Shown piece by piece: positions 11,823 to 22,219 of a DNA stretch of 64,000 nucleotides. Within the stretch, counting starts at the first letter, position 1; every line of letters starts with the position of its first letter. The stretch spans positions 248,001-312,000 of the forward strand of contig JNDT01002356.1 of the NCBI GenBank assembly GCA_000697055.1, read 5' to 3'. The translations under genes and the position numbers were made by a program. This stretch comes from Saksenaea vasiformis B4078. Lineage: Eukaryota > Mucoromycota > Mucoromycetes > Mucorales > Saksenaeaceae. Below the pieces are notes generated by a model. The model did not search any database. It saw only the letters and a program-made list of their open reading frames with translations, and was not told the DNA's origin.

Positions 11823-12360
11823 TTATGCTGAGACTATAAACGTCATAAAATCTTCGGACTGAAACTTTGACGGATCGAAGCCAGGTACTGATCGTGTAAA
11901 TGTCGCATATGTTTCTTGCAAAGTTACGTCTGAAACCTTTCCATGACCTGTGATTAGAGAGAATATGTTGTAGCAGAGCTGATGAGCAATATCACAGAGA
12001 TATTTGCCCTCAAAGCATAGTTTTATGAACGAATGATTTGCGAAAACGGCTCCAGCATATTTAATGTCTCTCACTTCTTCACGCAGTTCACCACGTGTTG
12101 GATTGCGACAAACCGTGGTGAACAATGCCTTTACCACGTTGGTTTACTCGACCTGTTTGGGTGGTTTCTGTTTTTGTACATGCTTTCCACACAGTTTATT
12201 GTACGTCTCTGATGGCCGGTCTCGCCGCCCGCAGGACATCACATTGCCTTTCCCTTTGAAAGCAATTTCCTTTCCTTTCTTGCGCGGGCTTTGCATCTGC
12301 ATCGTATTTTGTGGTCCGCTTATCAAACGTTTTCTCAGCTTTGATGAGCGCTTTTGAGGT
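11823..12360 (-). pseudogene. Decayed coding sequence, unrecognised
   Basis: One reading frame runs from about 12326 to 11823 with a single TAA between a basic segment (TYNKLCGKHVQKQKPPKQVE) and a longer, protein-like segment of 104 codons that includes PTRGELREEVRDIKYAGAVF. Just upstream, around 12200-12360, the best frame is shifted by one base. One stop and one frameshift in otherwise protein-like sequence suggest an old pseudogene, possibly of a repeated or transposon-associated family. I do not recognise the family. It lies next to the three-exon broken frame at 12608-13150, on the same strand. Confidence 0.4.
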
Positions 12361-12607
12361 TTTAGTTGACCTAGTCGCTGAGATTCATAAAATTAATCAC
12401 AGGTGAAGTTCAGAGAACTGAATGTTCCCATACCCAACGCAGAGGCCACGCCAGGATCACCCCTAGATGATGGAATGGAACGGAACGATAATGGTATCTG
12501 TCGTCGGCTTCTGGGAAAAAAGTCGCTTTTCGTTTCGCTTTTTCTATGATGGAACAGATGTCAAGGACACTTTTCTAATCTTTGGGGAAAAAGAAATTAG
12601 TACTTCT

Positions 12608-13150
12608 TTATGCACCTAAATTTGTCTTCCGCCGTGCTTTGATAGGAGATTGGAAATCTTCATCAGGACCTGCTTGTACTTTTTTTGGCGATCCCATTTT
12701 TGAAATCGTGTCTATTGAATTACTTCCACGCTGATCTAAATAAATCTTGCGTCCGTAGAGCCTAGTTTGTGGCTAAAGAAGAATTGAATATGCAATGGTC
12801 AGTAGATCAAGTAACTTACAATCTCTTCAGTGGACGCAAAATTTCGAGCAGCATAAGAATGATTCATGGAAAAGCATCAGCACGACCAAGACGGTTCGGG
12901 ACAGTGATCATACAGTCTAAACGAAAGAAAGAAGGACATGAGTGATCCTGGATATGCCATGAAAATTGACATACTTGTCGGGCATGTTTGTACCAACAAA
13001 ATCAGAGAAAAAAAAAGAAGGGAAGATTAGTGCTCCCCTTGAGTATGCATCACTTTCTGTTATCTGAAACATCTCTTTTGTGCGAGAAGTAAGCCTACGT
13101 TTAATATGCTTTTTATATGAGACAATAGAGACCTGGTTCTGATACACCAT
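12608..13150 (-). pseudogene. Three-exon frame with one internal TGA; copy of a dispersed sequence
   Basis: Three exons, 12975-13150, 12820-12916 and 12608-12772, join through canonical introns (GTATGT..TTTAG, 58 nt; GTAAGT..TTTAG, 47 nt) into one 146-codon frame from ATG to TAA. The only interruption is a TGA at 12877-12879. The final exon alone is 55 codons and highly basic near its end (PIKARRKTNLGA). A diverged inverted copy lies at 48531-48925, sharing the PEPSW motif, the 47-nt intron and the start of the last exon. This identifies a repeated, formerly expressed sequence. I do not recognise the product. It could be a transposon-borne accessory gene or a lineage-specific family. Confidence 0.5.
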
Positions 13151-14182
13151 TTGTTTGAGATAAATAAGGATTCGATCACTGACAAGTTTCTTGCATTAGA
13201 GACGGAGTCCTATCTTTAAGACGTGCTCTGCACAGAGACAGCGAAAACCTGCCTCTGAGATTTCTCTTGTATCATAATGGGAAATCATCAATGGAAGAGT
13301 ATGACACCGCAAATCATTGCATTGAATGAGCAGGATAAATATTTACCGGGAGTATGGCACATATTACAAAGATTTCCAACGAAGGGAGAAGAGAAGAAAA
13401 GAAAAGGAATTAGTCCAAGTTTTGTGCGACAAGACCTCCTGAATATGTGTTATCTGATTCGTTCAATACGCTAACTCTATTTTGGGAAACGCGAATCCAC
13501 ACTTCCGGATTACTTTCTGGAAAGACGGAATCTCATGCACCGGTAAACATGGCGTACTACCAAGAACGAAATGATGGACAGTAACGACATGAGCTTCATG
13601 CAACAGGATTTCCATTCGCGGAAACTAAAACCCATTTAAAAATATTCACATTTATCCATGAAGTTATCTTTCCATGCATTTGTAGATCGGTCATTCAAGA
13701 GCAACTCTGTTTCTTTCACAGACACAGGAGAATCTGTACAACCGGAAGGACTTCCTTCTTATAGAGATAGGCTTGCGTTGTGATAAAGGCATGATGTAGA
13801 ATTATAAGACGGTACCGCAACACGTCTCACCTTAGAATGCTGTATGCACGTCAAAATGGGGTGTATAGTATCGTGCGCAGAATCTAATACGATTTCATGC
13901 CTTTAATTCATTAAGAGCATTCTCATTAATCTGCCAACCAGATTTTGTTTCGGCACACGTGTTCCAGATCCGCGTCATGACCTTGCAAAACAGCTTATAA
14001 AGCTCGGTTCGGATTCACTTGCTTACGCATTCATATGCACAAGCCCGCGGAGAAAGCAAGGAAGTTAGTGCTTTGTCAAATGAAACCGGGAGTTAATATG
14101 GCTTCTGAAAGACCATCCCTTCCTTTTCCACTTCTTTTCCTTACTTTTATCTCTTCTCTCCACTTTTTCTTTATTTTTCGGC
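13151..14182. other. Gene-poor spacer
   Basis: It contains a 51-codon minus-strand frame from ATG at 13615 to 13463 with plausible composition (MEILLHEAHVVTVHHFVLGS at its start), upstream of and co-oriented with the broken gene at 12608-13150. No clear splice link was found. The right end is pyrimidine-rich (14120-14180), as expected for the promoter of the next gene. Confidence 0.35.
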
Positions 14183-16068
14183 ATGGAGATACTCGAAGCA
14201 GATATAAAACCACCGTTCGGTGTCATTGACATGGGATCGAATGGCATTCGGTTTGGCATCATCACAGCTTTGATTCGCCATTTACCGGTGGCTTACGAAG
14301 AACGCGCCCCTATTTCTTTACTGGAAGCCCAAGGAGACGAACGTGTCATACCAGAGGAAACAATCGAGCTTGTTATTACGAGTTTTTTACGGTTTAAAGT
14401 ACTTTGTGAACATGCAGGCGTGCAACTACACCATGTCAAGGTCATTGCCACCGAGGCAACACGGATCGCGCGCAACGCCAACGAATTTTTGCAGCGAATA
14501 TACGAAGAGACACAGTGGAAAGTTACTATCTTATCAAAAGAGCAAGAAGCCATGATATCTACACTGGGAGTCGTCGGTAAAACCATATCTATTACAATGG
14601 TTGCACACGATCGTGCTTATGTAATACAATAGGTACCTTTCACCGGGTGAACGGTCTTGTCATGGATTTGGGTGGTGGCTCACTCGAATGGAGCCATGTG
14701 AAAACGCTTGAAACCGGTGGTCAGTTTCAGGCCGCACCCTCGCCTGTTTCTTTACCTGTCGGTGCGGCTGTCATTAGAAATCGGCTGGCACAATGCAGTA
14801 CAGAGCACGCGCGGCGGTTGCTGTATGATGAAATCGTGGCCAGTTTTCGTGATGCGAAGACTCAGCTCAACATACCAGAAGATATGTGTCATCAGGAAGG
14901 CTACACGATATATATGGTACATAAAATGGGGCTTTATACAGTATTGGACTGAATTGTGTCTTATTAGAGTGGTGGGGGTTTTCGTTCATTGGCCTACTTG
15001 TCCATGGCCACAGGACATGGGAAACATGCAACAACAAATCGATTGACTTATCCTATCCCAATTGCTCACGGATATACCATGACCGGCGAGGAACTACGTG
15101 CCTTAGCCGAGCGTTACATGTACTATACGTGCAACGAGCAAGAGGAGGAAGAGCTTTGCGTGTTTCGCGTTTCGAAACGCCGGGCAGCCATGATACCAGC
15201 CACATGTTTCCTTGTCGCAGCTATCATGGAGGTTATTCCCATCCGGCGTGTCTTTTTCAGCGAAGGCGGTACCCGCCAAGGACTCTGCTATCATTTATTG
15301 CCTTCATCCGAGAAAGCCAAGGATCCGTTGCTGGAAGAGGTCAAACTACATGCATCACAATCTGCCCATGCACTTGCACCGAAAGACTATAACGCCATTT
15401 ACCAGACCTTGCTCGATGCCATTCCTTCTGCCTATCTTTGTCACAAGCATCCGTTGCAGCTCTATCGACTTCTGCCAGTAGCGGTGCATCTTAGCAGTCT
15501 GACAGCTCACTATCCCAAAGGCACTCGAGCGTTTGTCGCATTCCACATGCTCCTGGCCGGAGGTCCACTAGCAAACGTTTGTGGTATCACACATTGGGAA
15601 CGCGCGTTGCTCGCCCTTATGTTGACTTTCCGACACGGAGGTGACATACCTGACCTCACATTTGATGCTGTCGAGAGAATGGTGGGTGCAAAAGCATTGG
15701 CAGTCTGCAAGTTTGTGGGCCGGCTGATGGAATTAGTTTTTGCGGTGACACCTCTGCGGCCTGAACTAGGTCTGATGAAAAGCGGTATCTCATCCCAGAC
15801 TATGCCGATAAAAGATGCAATTCTGGCAGTCGAAAATGGAGAAGATAAAGTGGCGGATGAGGAAGAAGATGAACACTATAAGCCTATGCTACTTCAGGTA
15901 ATCCTTCCAAGCCAACCCTGTCCACAAGTAGGCGCTCCCTCCGTGATGTCTGTCATTGAGAACATGAATAAGAAGGTTAACAAGACGAGAAGTTGCAGCA
16001 TGGACGAAAACCAATGTTCACTAGGTCAGAGCGTAAATCTGTTTTCTGTAGATATCAAAAAAATATAA
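14183..16068 (+). CDS. Ppx/GppA family protein, Rtg2-like
   Basis: Three exons, 14183-14576, 14633-14916 and 14968-16068, give a 592-residue protein. The N-terminal half has the two ATP/phosphate-binding loops of the ASKHA fold: GVIDMGSNGIRFG and VMDLGGGSLEW, plus SGGGFRSLAY. The C-terminal half matches the helical region of fungal retrograde-regulation protein 2 relatives. In yeast, Rtg2 relays mitochondrial dysfunction to Rtg1/3 transcription factors; other members hydrolyse polyphosphate or ppGpp. Which role applies here is not decided by the sequence. Both introns restore the frame exactly across in-frame stops. The last 60 residues are acidic and then Ser/Lys-rich, probably disordered. 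The gene is convergent with the Ran-binding gene, 156 bases between stops. Confidence 0.88.
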
Positions 16069-16224
16069 CGTACTTTTAAGAAAGAAAATTCGTGCGCTTG
16101 AATGCCTCCGTCCGCAATCCATAATGATGGGTACTATTTTTTTAAGTGACTATATAGAAAATTTTACTATCACAAAGCAAGCCAGCCAAGGATTTTAACC
16201 GCTAGTATGTCTAAGAATAGCAAC

Positions 16225-17505
16225 CTATGCCATATATAAAGCGAGCAAGTCATCCGATGCATTCAGATAGTCCATCTTCTCAGAAGCTTCCAGAAGTGCT
16301 AATTGAATGACAGATTCCAAAAGCAACAACGTCTTTGGGAAAGAGGAGGAGCCTTGTTTTTCTTCATGGCTTGATGATGGTGAGTTAGTTTTTCCTCTGT
16401 TTTCCTGTTCTTCTTCCTCTTCTTCTTCTTCGTCGTCCTGTGGTTCTTTCCAAATTTCGACGGCGTAATAATCAGCGTCCTGTAATTCGTTTCGAGTAAT
16501 CTCTGGTTGGCCTTCTTTCGCTTTGATCTGTTGGTGCTCCTCGTTCTCTTCTTCTTTTTTCTGCTTCAGCACCTTGAAGACAAGGACGGCCGCTTTTGAG
16601 TCTTCGATATTGAGAAGAGCACCGCTACGGGTGTAGTACATGCGCTTCAGGTTCCGGATAGCTAACGTCAACTTTTTACCCACAGCGTTCTCTTTATCTG
16701 TTTCTAGTTCCTCGTGATACAGGCCATCATCCAGGTCTTCTTGTATCGATAAGACATAATCGTACGGTTCCTGCTGTTCAACGACCAATCGACACTTGCG
16801 AAATTCTTCTTTCCACGTGAATTTTGTATCGGTTGCCCGGACGTTGGCAGCGAACAATGAATATAAAGTGAGCAAAAACGGGGTGGATTTCCCTCGTTTG
16901 CTTGAATCAATGATGCTTGATGCCTGAAGAAGCCGCGAACTTGAGATCACCGATTTACCCGTCGCTCCCTCCAATGTACGAAGCGCCAGATGGAGCGACG
17001 GCACAACATCGTCTACCTGGGCTAACAGACGTTTCAGGCGTAGGACGATATAGTCGTTGCTACTTTGCTTCTTTTTGCTCAGTTCCTCATCCATTTCCAC
17101 AGCAAAAGCGTCAATTTCTCGCTTCAAATCATTACACATTTCTAACGCCGGTTCCAAATCCTGGTTCCCATCAGCCACGCGGTGTGAGATGATATCGATG
17201 GTCGGCTAATACGTGTTTAGATTTAAACCTGCTAAACAGCCAAGCGTACCTTGAGGTTTTTAACTTTTAGATCGAGTTGGCGTTGCAAAGACTGGAGCTC
17301 ACGCGATTCTTGTTTTGTTTGCGATTTTTCTGTAATCAGAGCTGTCACATTACGCTGTAGCAAAAGTCTGTCAGCAAAGATGTACTTCATGAAGGTATCG
17401 AATACATACAATGGCCGCATTCGTGGCATGACTAATGGCGATCCGTGAGACAGTGCTCACAGTGCTCATTGCCAGTTTTCCAAAGAGATCTTCAAGCGAC
17501 GACAT
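16225..17505 (-). CDS. Yrb30-type Ran-binding protein
   Basis: Three exons, 17410-17505, 17250-17354 and 16225-17205, give about 393 residues. The start MSSLEDLFGKLAMSTVSTVS is followed by a predicted coiled region, then a domain resembling the fungal Ran-binding family (yeast Yrb30), which binds RanGTP and modulates nuclear transport. A long acidic stretch (about ten consecutive Glu/Asp after PQD) precedes a Ser-rich segment and a short conserved-looking C-terminal helix. In exon 2, only the CTACAG acceptor keeps the frame open; the upstream GACAG alternative runs into a stop. The family call is by resemblance and domain order. Confidence 0.75.
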
Positions 17506-20454
17506 TTGTGTCTATAACGCAGAACAACACGCGCAGCAAAGTAATTCATGCCTGGTTGTTGATAGCATTCACGTCAAGAACTTTCAAAGACCGATCAGTC
17601 ATGCTGGGCGCCCTCAGGACCACTACACTCGAACACACTACCATATTATGAATTCTATCAGGATATTTGTTAGCTGTCTGCCGTCTGTTTGTTTCCGGTC
17701 CAGTGTCATGCTTCATAATCACTAGAATTCGTTTTTAAACCGTTAGATGATAATACACATAACCAAGTGTAATACAACGGACTACTTTATATCGCCCGCT
17801 TCTAACCTCTTTGTGGCTTTAATGGCTACTTGGGTGCTATTGCTATTTTCTGTTTGCTGATCTGGCCGAGCTCTGCAGCTTCATGTTCATGCATATCTAC
17901 AGAGAATACTTGGATCTCCCGGGATTTGACGGATATGCTTAAAAACCTGTACTTCTCTATTCCGAGGCGAAGACCTGCGCATGCGAGGCTAAAACGGGGA
18001 GAAGCTTAACACAGCCGACGGGGTTAAAAAATTTTCAAGCGTACAATGCCATCCCGTTTATCTCGTACTTGTCTAAGCCCGTCATGATACAGCATCGATA
18101 GGAAATTCAAATCAATAAATGACCAAACATTTTTAGTGAGATTTTTGGCCTCATTGATACATATGAAGGAAACACTGCTAGGCAATATCTTAAGGTACAT
18201 CACACTAGTATAGTGATTTCAGCCTCCTAAACAATTTAAACCGGCCTTATTAGGATTAAAGAAATATGATACTCCTTAATGATGTAAAGCTTATCAGAAG
18301 GCACCAGCACAGTCCGTACCTATCCCCGCGACCCAGTGGCAATATTTGTACCTCCGGAAGGAGACCACGTGGTATAGTCTAACTTAGTTTTTGAAATAAA
18401 CCTCGTATCAGGAAACTCAGATTCAAAGAAAGAAGCGATAGTTGTGGCTCCACGATGCTGGGACCTATCTCCCGTGTCATACATATCTAGAGTGTGATAC
18501 GTGCATTTCAGAAAACGCCGTCGTTCCCAGGAAATAAGTGACCTCGGATAGATCAGCCGTTGTCTAGTCAGAAGCAGTATACATTTAAGTTCATAGGTGT
18601 GTCAGTAAAATGGTAAAAGGCTTGAGAAGGACTCGTGAGACATGAACATTCCTTTCAGGGCTAAAGGATACTACACGTTTGAAATATATCTGAAAGGTAT
18701 AAAAGGCACAAGAAGGCTAGTGAAAGGCTAGTGAAAGGCTAGTGAAAGGCATGAAGTGATAGTGACACTCGTAAGAGAGAGAAAGGTTGGAAGGGCCTGT
18801 AAATGAACTTGCAGGCCACAGATCCTCATGATAGACCTAAAAAGTGCACCGCCATCATATGAAAGAAATTGATGCTATAGGCGTCCGAGAGGCTTTAATA
18901 GAGAACCCATATCTTCTCAGTAGTCATGTCTACCATTAAAACATGGTCCTTCCTATATACTATATATTTCTTTGATATGAATATCTTAATCATAATGGGT
19001 CTGCCTTATTTTTAACTTTTTTTATTCAAAAAGGGATGAAAACACTTGCCGCACTGTTAAGCCTGTGCGGTGCCTCCCATTCTATTGTCAAAATAATTTC
19101 GGAGGATCTCTTTATGCTAATCTATCAATCATTGGCTAGCAACGTGTCTGACAGTAAATGGAGGATGTTGGAATACAACATTGTCTGTAACGCTGCTCTT
19201 AACTGACTGACGGAGTTACAATAGACTTAGTCGTTAAAATCGGGAATCGTAGTCATTCAGAGTCCTGAAGGAACCATTTTCCATAGTGTATAGATTCCAT
19301 GACGAGAGCAGATAGACTATGTGCTGCTTAACGTCCATACCAATCAATACCAATAGTCAGTTGCAAAACTGATTTTGCTTTTCGAAGTCGAGTATGGGGG
19401 AAGGAGATTGCAACTGTGCTTCGGAAAGTTCTTCCACGTTATAATGGAAGATCATGTAACTGCCTTGCACGTACTAAAGCCAGTCAATGAAGACAGTTTC
19501 ATCGGATTGCGGTTTTTTCGGATGCTCGATGTTGAGAGGTCGCTGATGGTGGTTCCGGACTTCACTAGCGATTACGATAACCGGGATGGCCACTTGTACC
19601 CAATATTTCATTAACCATGACACTGATGCAGAGGATTGAAGGCGCTTTCCTCTGTGTTTTCCAACGAATAAAATATTACTTAGGGGTTTCATCATACCAT
19701 ACACATGCCAGGGATGCTTCCTGTTTATATTGCACACTCTGGAGACGGTGAAAAAGCAAACCTACTACCTGTAACACATTGTCACAACTTGACAATCTTG
19801 CCATTCAAAGCTGACAACTCCTTCTGCACTGACATGCATCAAAGGTCAATAATATCTACGTTTCAAGGTGTTGTGACTAGTTGGCTGTCTGAATACTGCG
19901 ACATCTGCCTTTGGATTAAAAAGATTGTCTCGCAGTAACTGTTAGCTGCGTTTGGGAGACAACTTCAGCATTAACAGTAACGCTGATGATCTTTTAGAGA
20001 TAGCTACAGGCCTAACTGACGACAATCAATAGCTCCACAAGAGAAAAGTGTTAGGATACTCTTTTACTCAAAGAAAAACCTTTACCCTGTTTCGCTTCGC
20101 CCACTTGTCCACGGAAATTAAGAAGCTGCACATTGTGTGACAAGACCCTCAGGATGGGCGACAATCGTTTTCATTAGGAAATGAGTATACTAGACATCAT
20201 ATTCTACCTCCACCGAATGACACAGGAATAGTCTTGGACAAGATTGTGCCCTCTCTTACTATTATTAAGTTGTCAAGCTGTTAGGCAGCGAGGTGTATTT
20301 TGCCTACATCCTTGAACAAGAATAAGCTCTGTTATTTGTCAACGAAATTGCTTTCGCGTGGGGTGGTATCTTGGAACCATGGCTGTGTAGCACAAAAGGC
20401 AAAACAGGTGGTGCGGGATGAGCAAAGAGGAACGGTGCGCTTGTACAATGAAAA
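17506..20454. other. Long gene-poor region
   Basis: Nearly 3 kb without a supportable gene. Short protein-like stretches exist on the plus strand, such as 19375-19614 (contains GLRFFRMLDVERSLMVVPDF) and 19705-19938, but neither has a convincing start or splice partners. The GC content is low and stops are frequent. I read it as decayed sequence, possibly old repeat copies. Confidence 0.4.
18712..18754 (+). repeat. Short 11-bp tandem repeat
   Basis: Four near-identical head-to-tail units of GAAAGGCTAGT: the first lacks one A, two are exact, and the fourth has diverged at its last bases. Looser GAAAGG-type copies lie just upstream (18690-18711). It is a minisatellite inside gene-poor sequence with no visible function. 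Confidence 0.8.
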
Positions 20455-20856
20455 TTAGTCGATCCCATAAGAAGCACAAGTGGCAGAAGATATGATTAGT
20501 ACTGTGTTTGTGTACGTACTAAAATTACTGACGCTTCTTTTTCTCACAAAGCCTTGTGGATTTGGGATTGTTTTCTAAAAAAAAACGACAAGGTATAGCT
20601 ACCGTAGAGATCGGCACTTGTGAGTGCATACTGATGTTGCATTATCATGCACCTCCTTTCAATGAGTAATTAATGCGTACAATAACATGATTCTTACCGA
20701 CGTCCCGCAGAAGCAAAGATCTTCGGCTTTCTTGCGCAGTGCACTTCTGGATATCTTATAACGACCGATGCGAACTTGGATGCTGACTTTTCCTTTTTTG
20801 GGGGAAAGAGGCATTACATCAGAAATTTTGTTCTCATCCCACGCCAGCAGAGAATC
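20455..20856 (-). CDS. 3' exons of an unrecognised gene
   Basis: Two exons, 20698-20856 and 20455-20574, join in phase 0 through a canonical intron (GTAAGA donor; TTTTTTTTTAG acceptor) and end in TAA. The first encodes 53 residues of clearly protein-like, basic sequence (SPKKGKVSIQVRIGRY is part of it); the second adds 39. A further candidate exon lies upstream at about 21220-21370, ending at a GTAAGT donor after EIREDP, but its phase does not join directly, so at least one exon is missing or decayed. The product is unknown. It may be an intact but under-supported gene or a pseudogene. Confidence 0.45.
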
Positions 20857-22219
20857 CTACAAACGTTTATTCATCCGATCGTAATGCAGAATTAGCGCAA
20901 TGGGGATTGTTACAGTCTGTACGACATCAGTACATTCTGAGTTAGCATAAATGGCTGGCCACTGCATATCCTTGTCTTCTTCTCTCTTTTACTAGAGGAT
21001 AGGTCTTGCGAAAGACTTTTGTGCAATATTGAGTCTTGCTAATTTATCAGAGTTTCTTATGTTATCTCCCATAGTGAAAGCGTGGTTGTCGGTGTTTGAC
21101 GATGCGAAAATATTCAAATGTACAAGTCGGCACAAGGAAGTTAGTATAAAGAGACCATGTCCATTATTATTTGTTTATTGGATTAAATGACCAGGATGCA
21201 TCTCAAGTTTTTCCATAACTTACGTTGGATCTTCTCGGATTTCCTGGATACCACCCGTCTCGTGCCGGCACTTATTGTCTATGCTCGAAAACAATTGGTG
21301 CGGACTTTCTGCATTGGCGTTTGATACCTGATTACACATCACAAACGACGTCCATGGTTTGCTGTGACAAAAAATAAGGCAGCAATTTATGCATCCGATA
21401 AATCTGTACAATATACGTGAAAAGTGAAACTAGACTTTACTATGAAAACAACAACAAAAAGTATTCACACTTTCTCGCACCGAGCACGGAAACGGAGGAG
21501 CCGTTAGTAGGATTATCTTTTGAATGTGACTTTAAACGCACGGTACTTCCGCTTTTTTTTTTAAGTTCGGAGGTGCCTGTCAACTATTACAAGACTTCTT
21601 GCATAGGTGTTACAATGCAGAGTTATTAAGACATTTATTTCCGCACTTTCCTCCTCATTTAGGCAAAGCAGGTGTATATTTTTTTCCATTGTCTATCCTT
21701 TCGAAAGAAAGCAATGAAAAAAAGAACAAGTATTCAGAGGCTGCTGATCCGAGATCTTGGCGAAATGAGGTATTTCACGCGAAAGGAAAAAAATACAGCA
21801 TTGAAATAAATAAGCATAAAGCTACGATAGGTGCAGGAGCACGCAGGGGCCAGTGCGTTTGTGTTTATCATTTCTTCGACATGAATTCCCTCAAATAGAT
21901 AGCGTACTACTGTTTGCAAGAATTCCATAGGATCGGAAAGCAACACTAGATAGCATTTTGCTCATGTACCACATTCCCACAATCTACGCCTATCAATGTC
22001 ACCTAATGATGACGGTAAAGAAAGAAAAAAATGTGTTCCCAACGTGATCTTTTTCAAAGACTTTAAGTTTCACGCCAGATAGTGGCTTTTTCTCATGACT
22101 CAGAAAAGGAAACAAAGATGCAGAGCATTTCACATGCCGCTTCATGCAAATATAATCACTTTCTGGTTTACCCCTTTTCGATCTCTTCCTTCTACTCTTT
22201 TTATTTTTTCCGCAAAACC
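20857..22219. other. Upstream part of unrecognised minus-strand gene and promoter of Lon gene
   Basis: It holds the candidate exon near 21220-21370 on the minus strand and otherwise no resolved genes. The right end is the upstream flank of the Lon protease gene, with a TGACTCA heptamer at 22096-22102 and T/C-rich sequence just before the ATG. An in-frame upstream ATG at 22118 could extend the Lon product by 34 residues. Confidence 0.4.
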
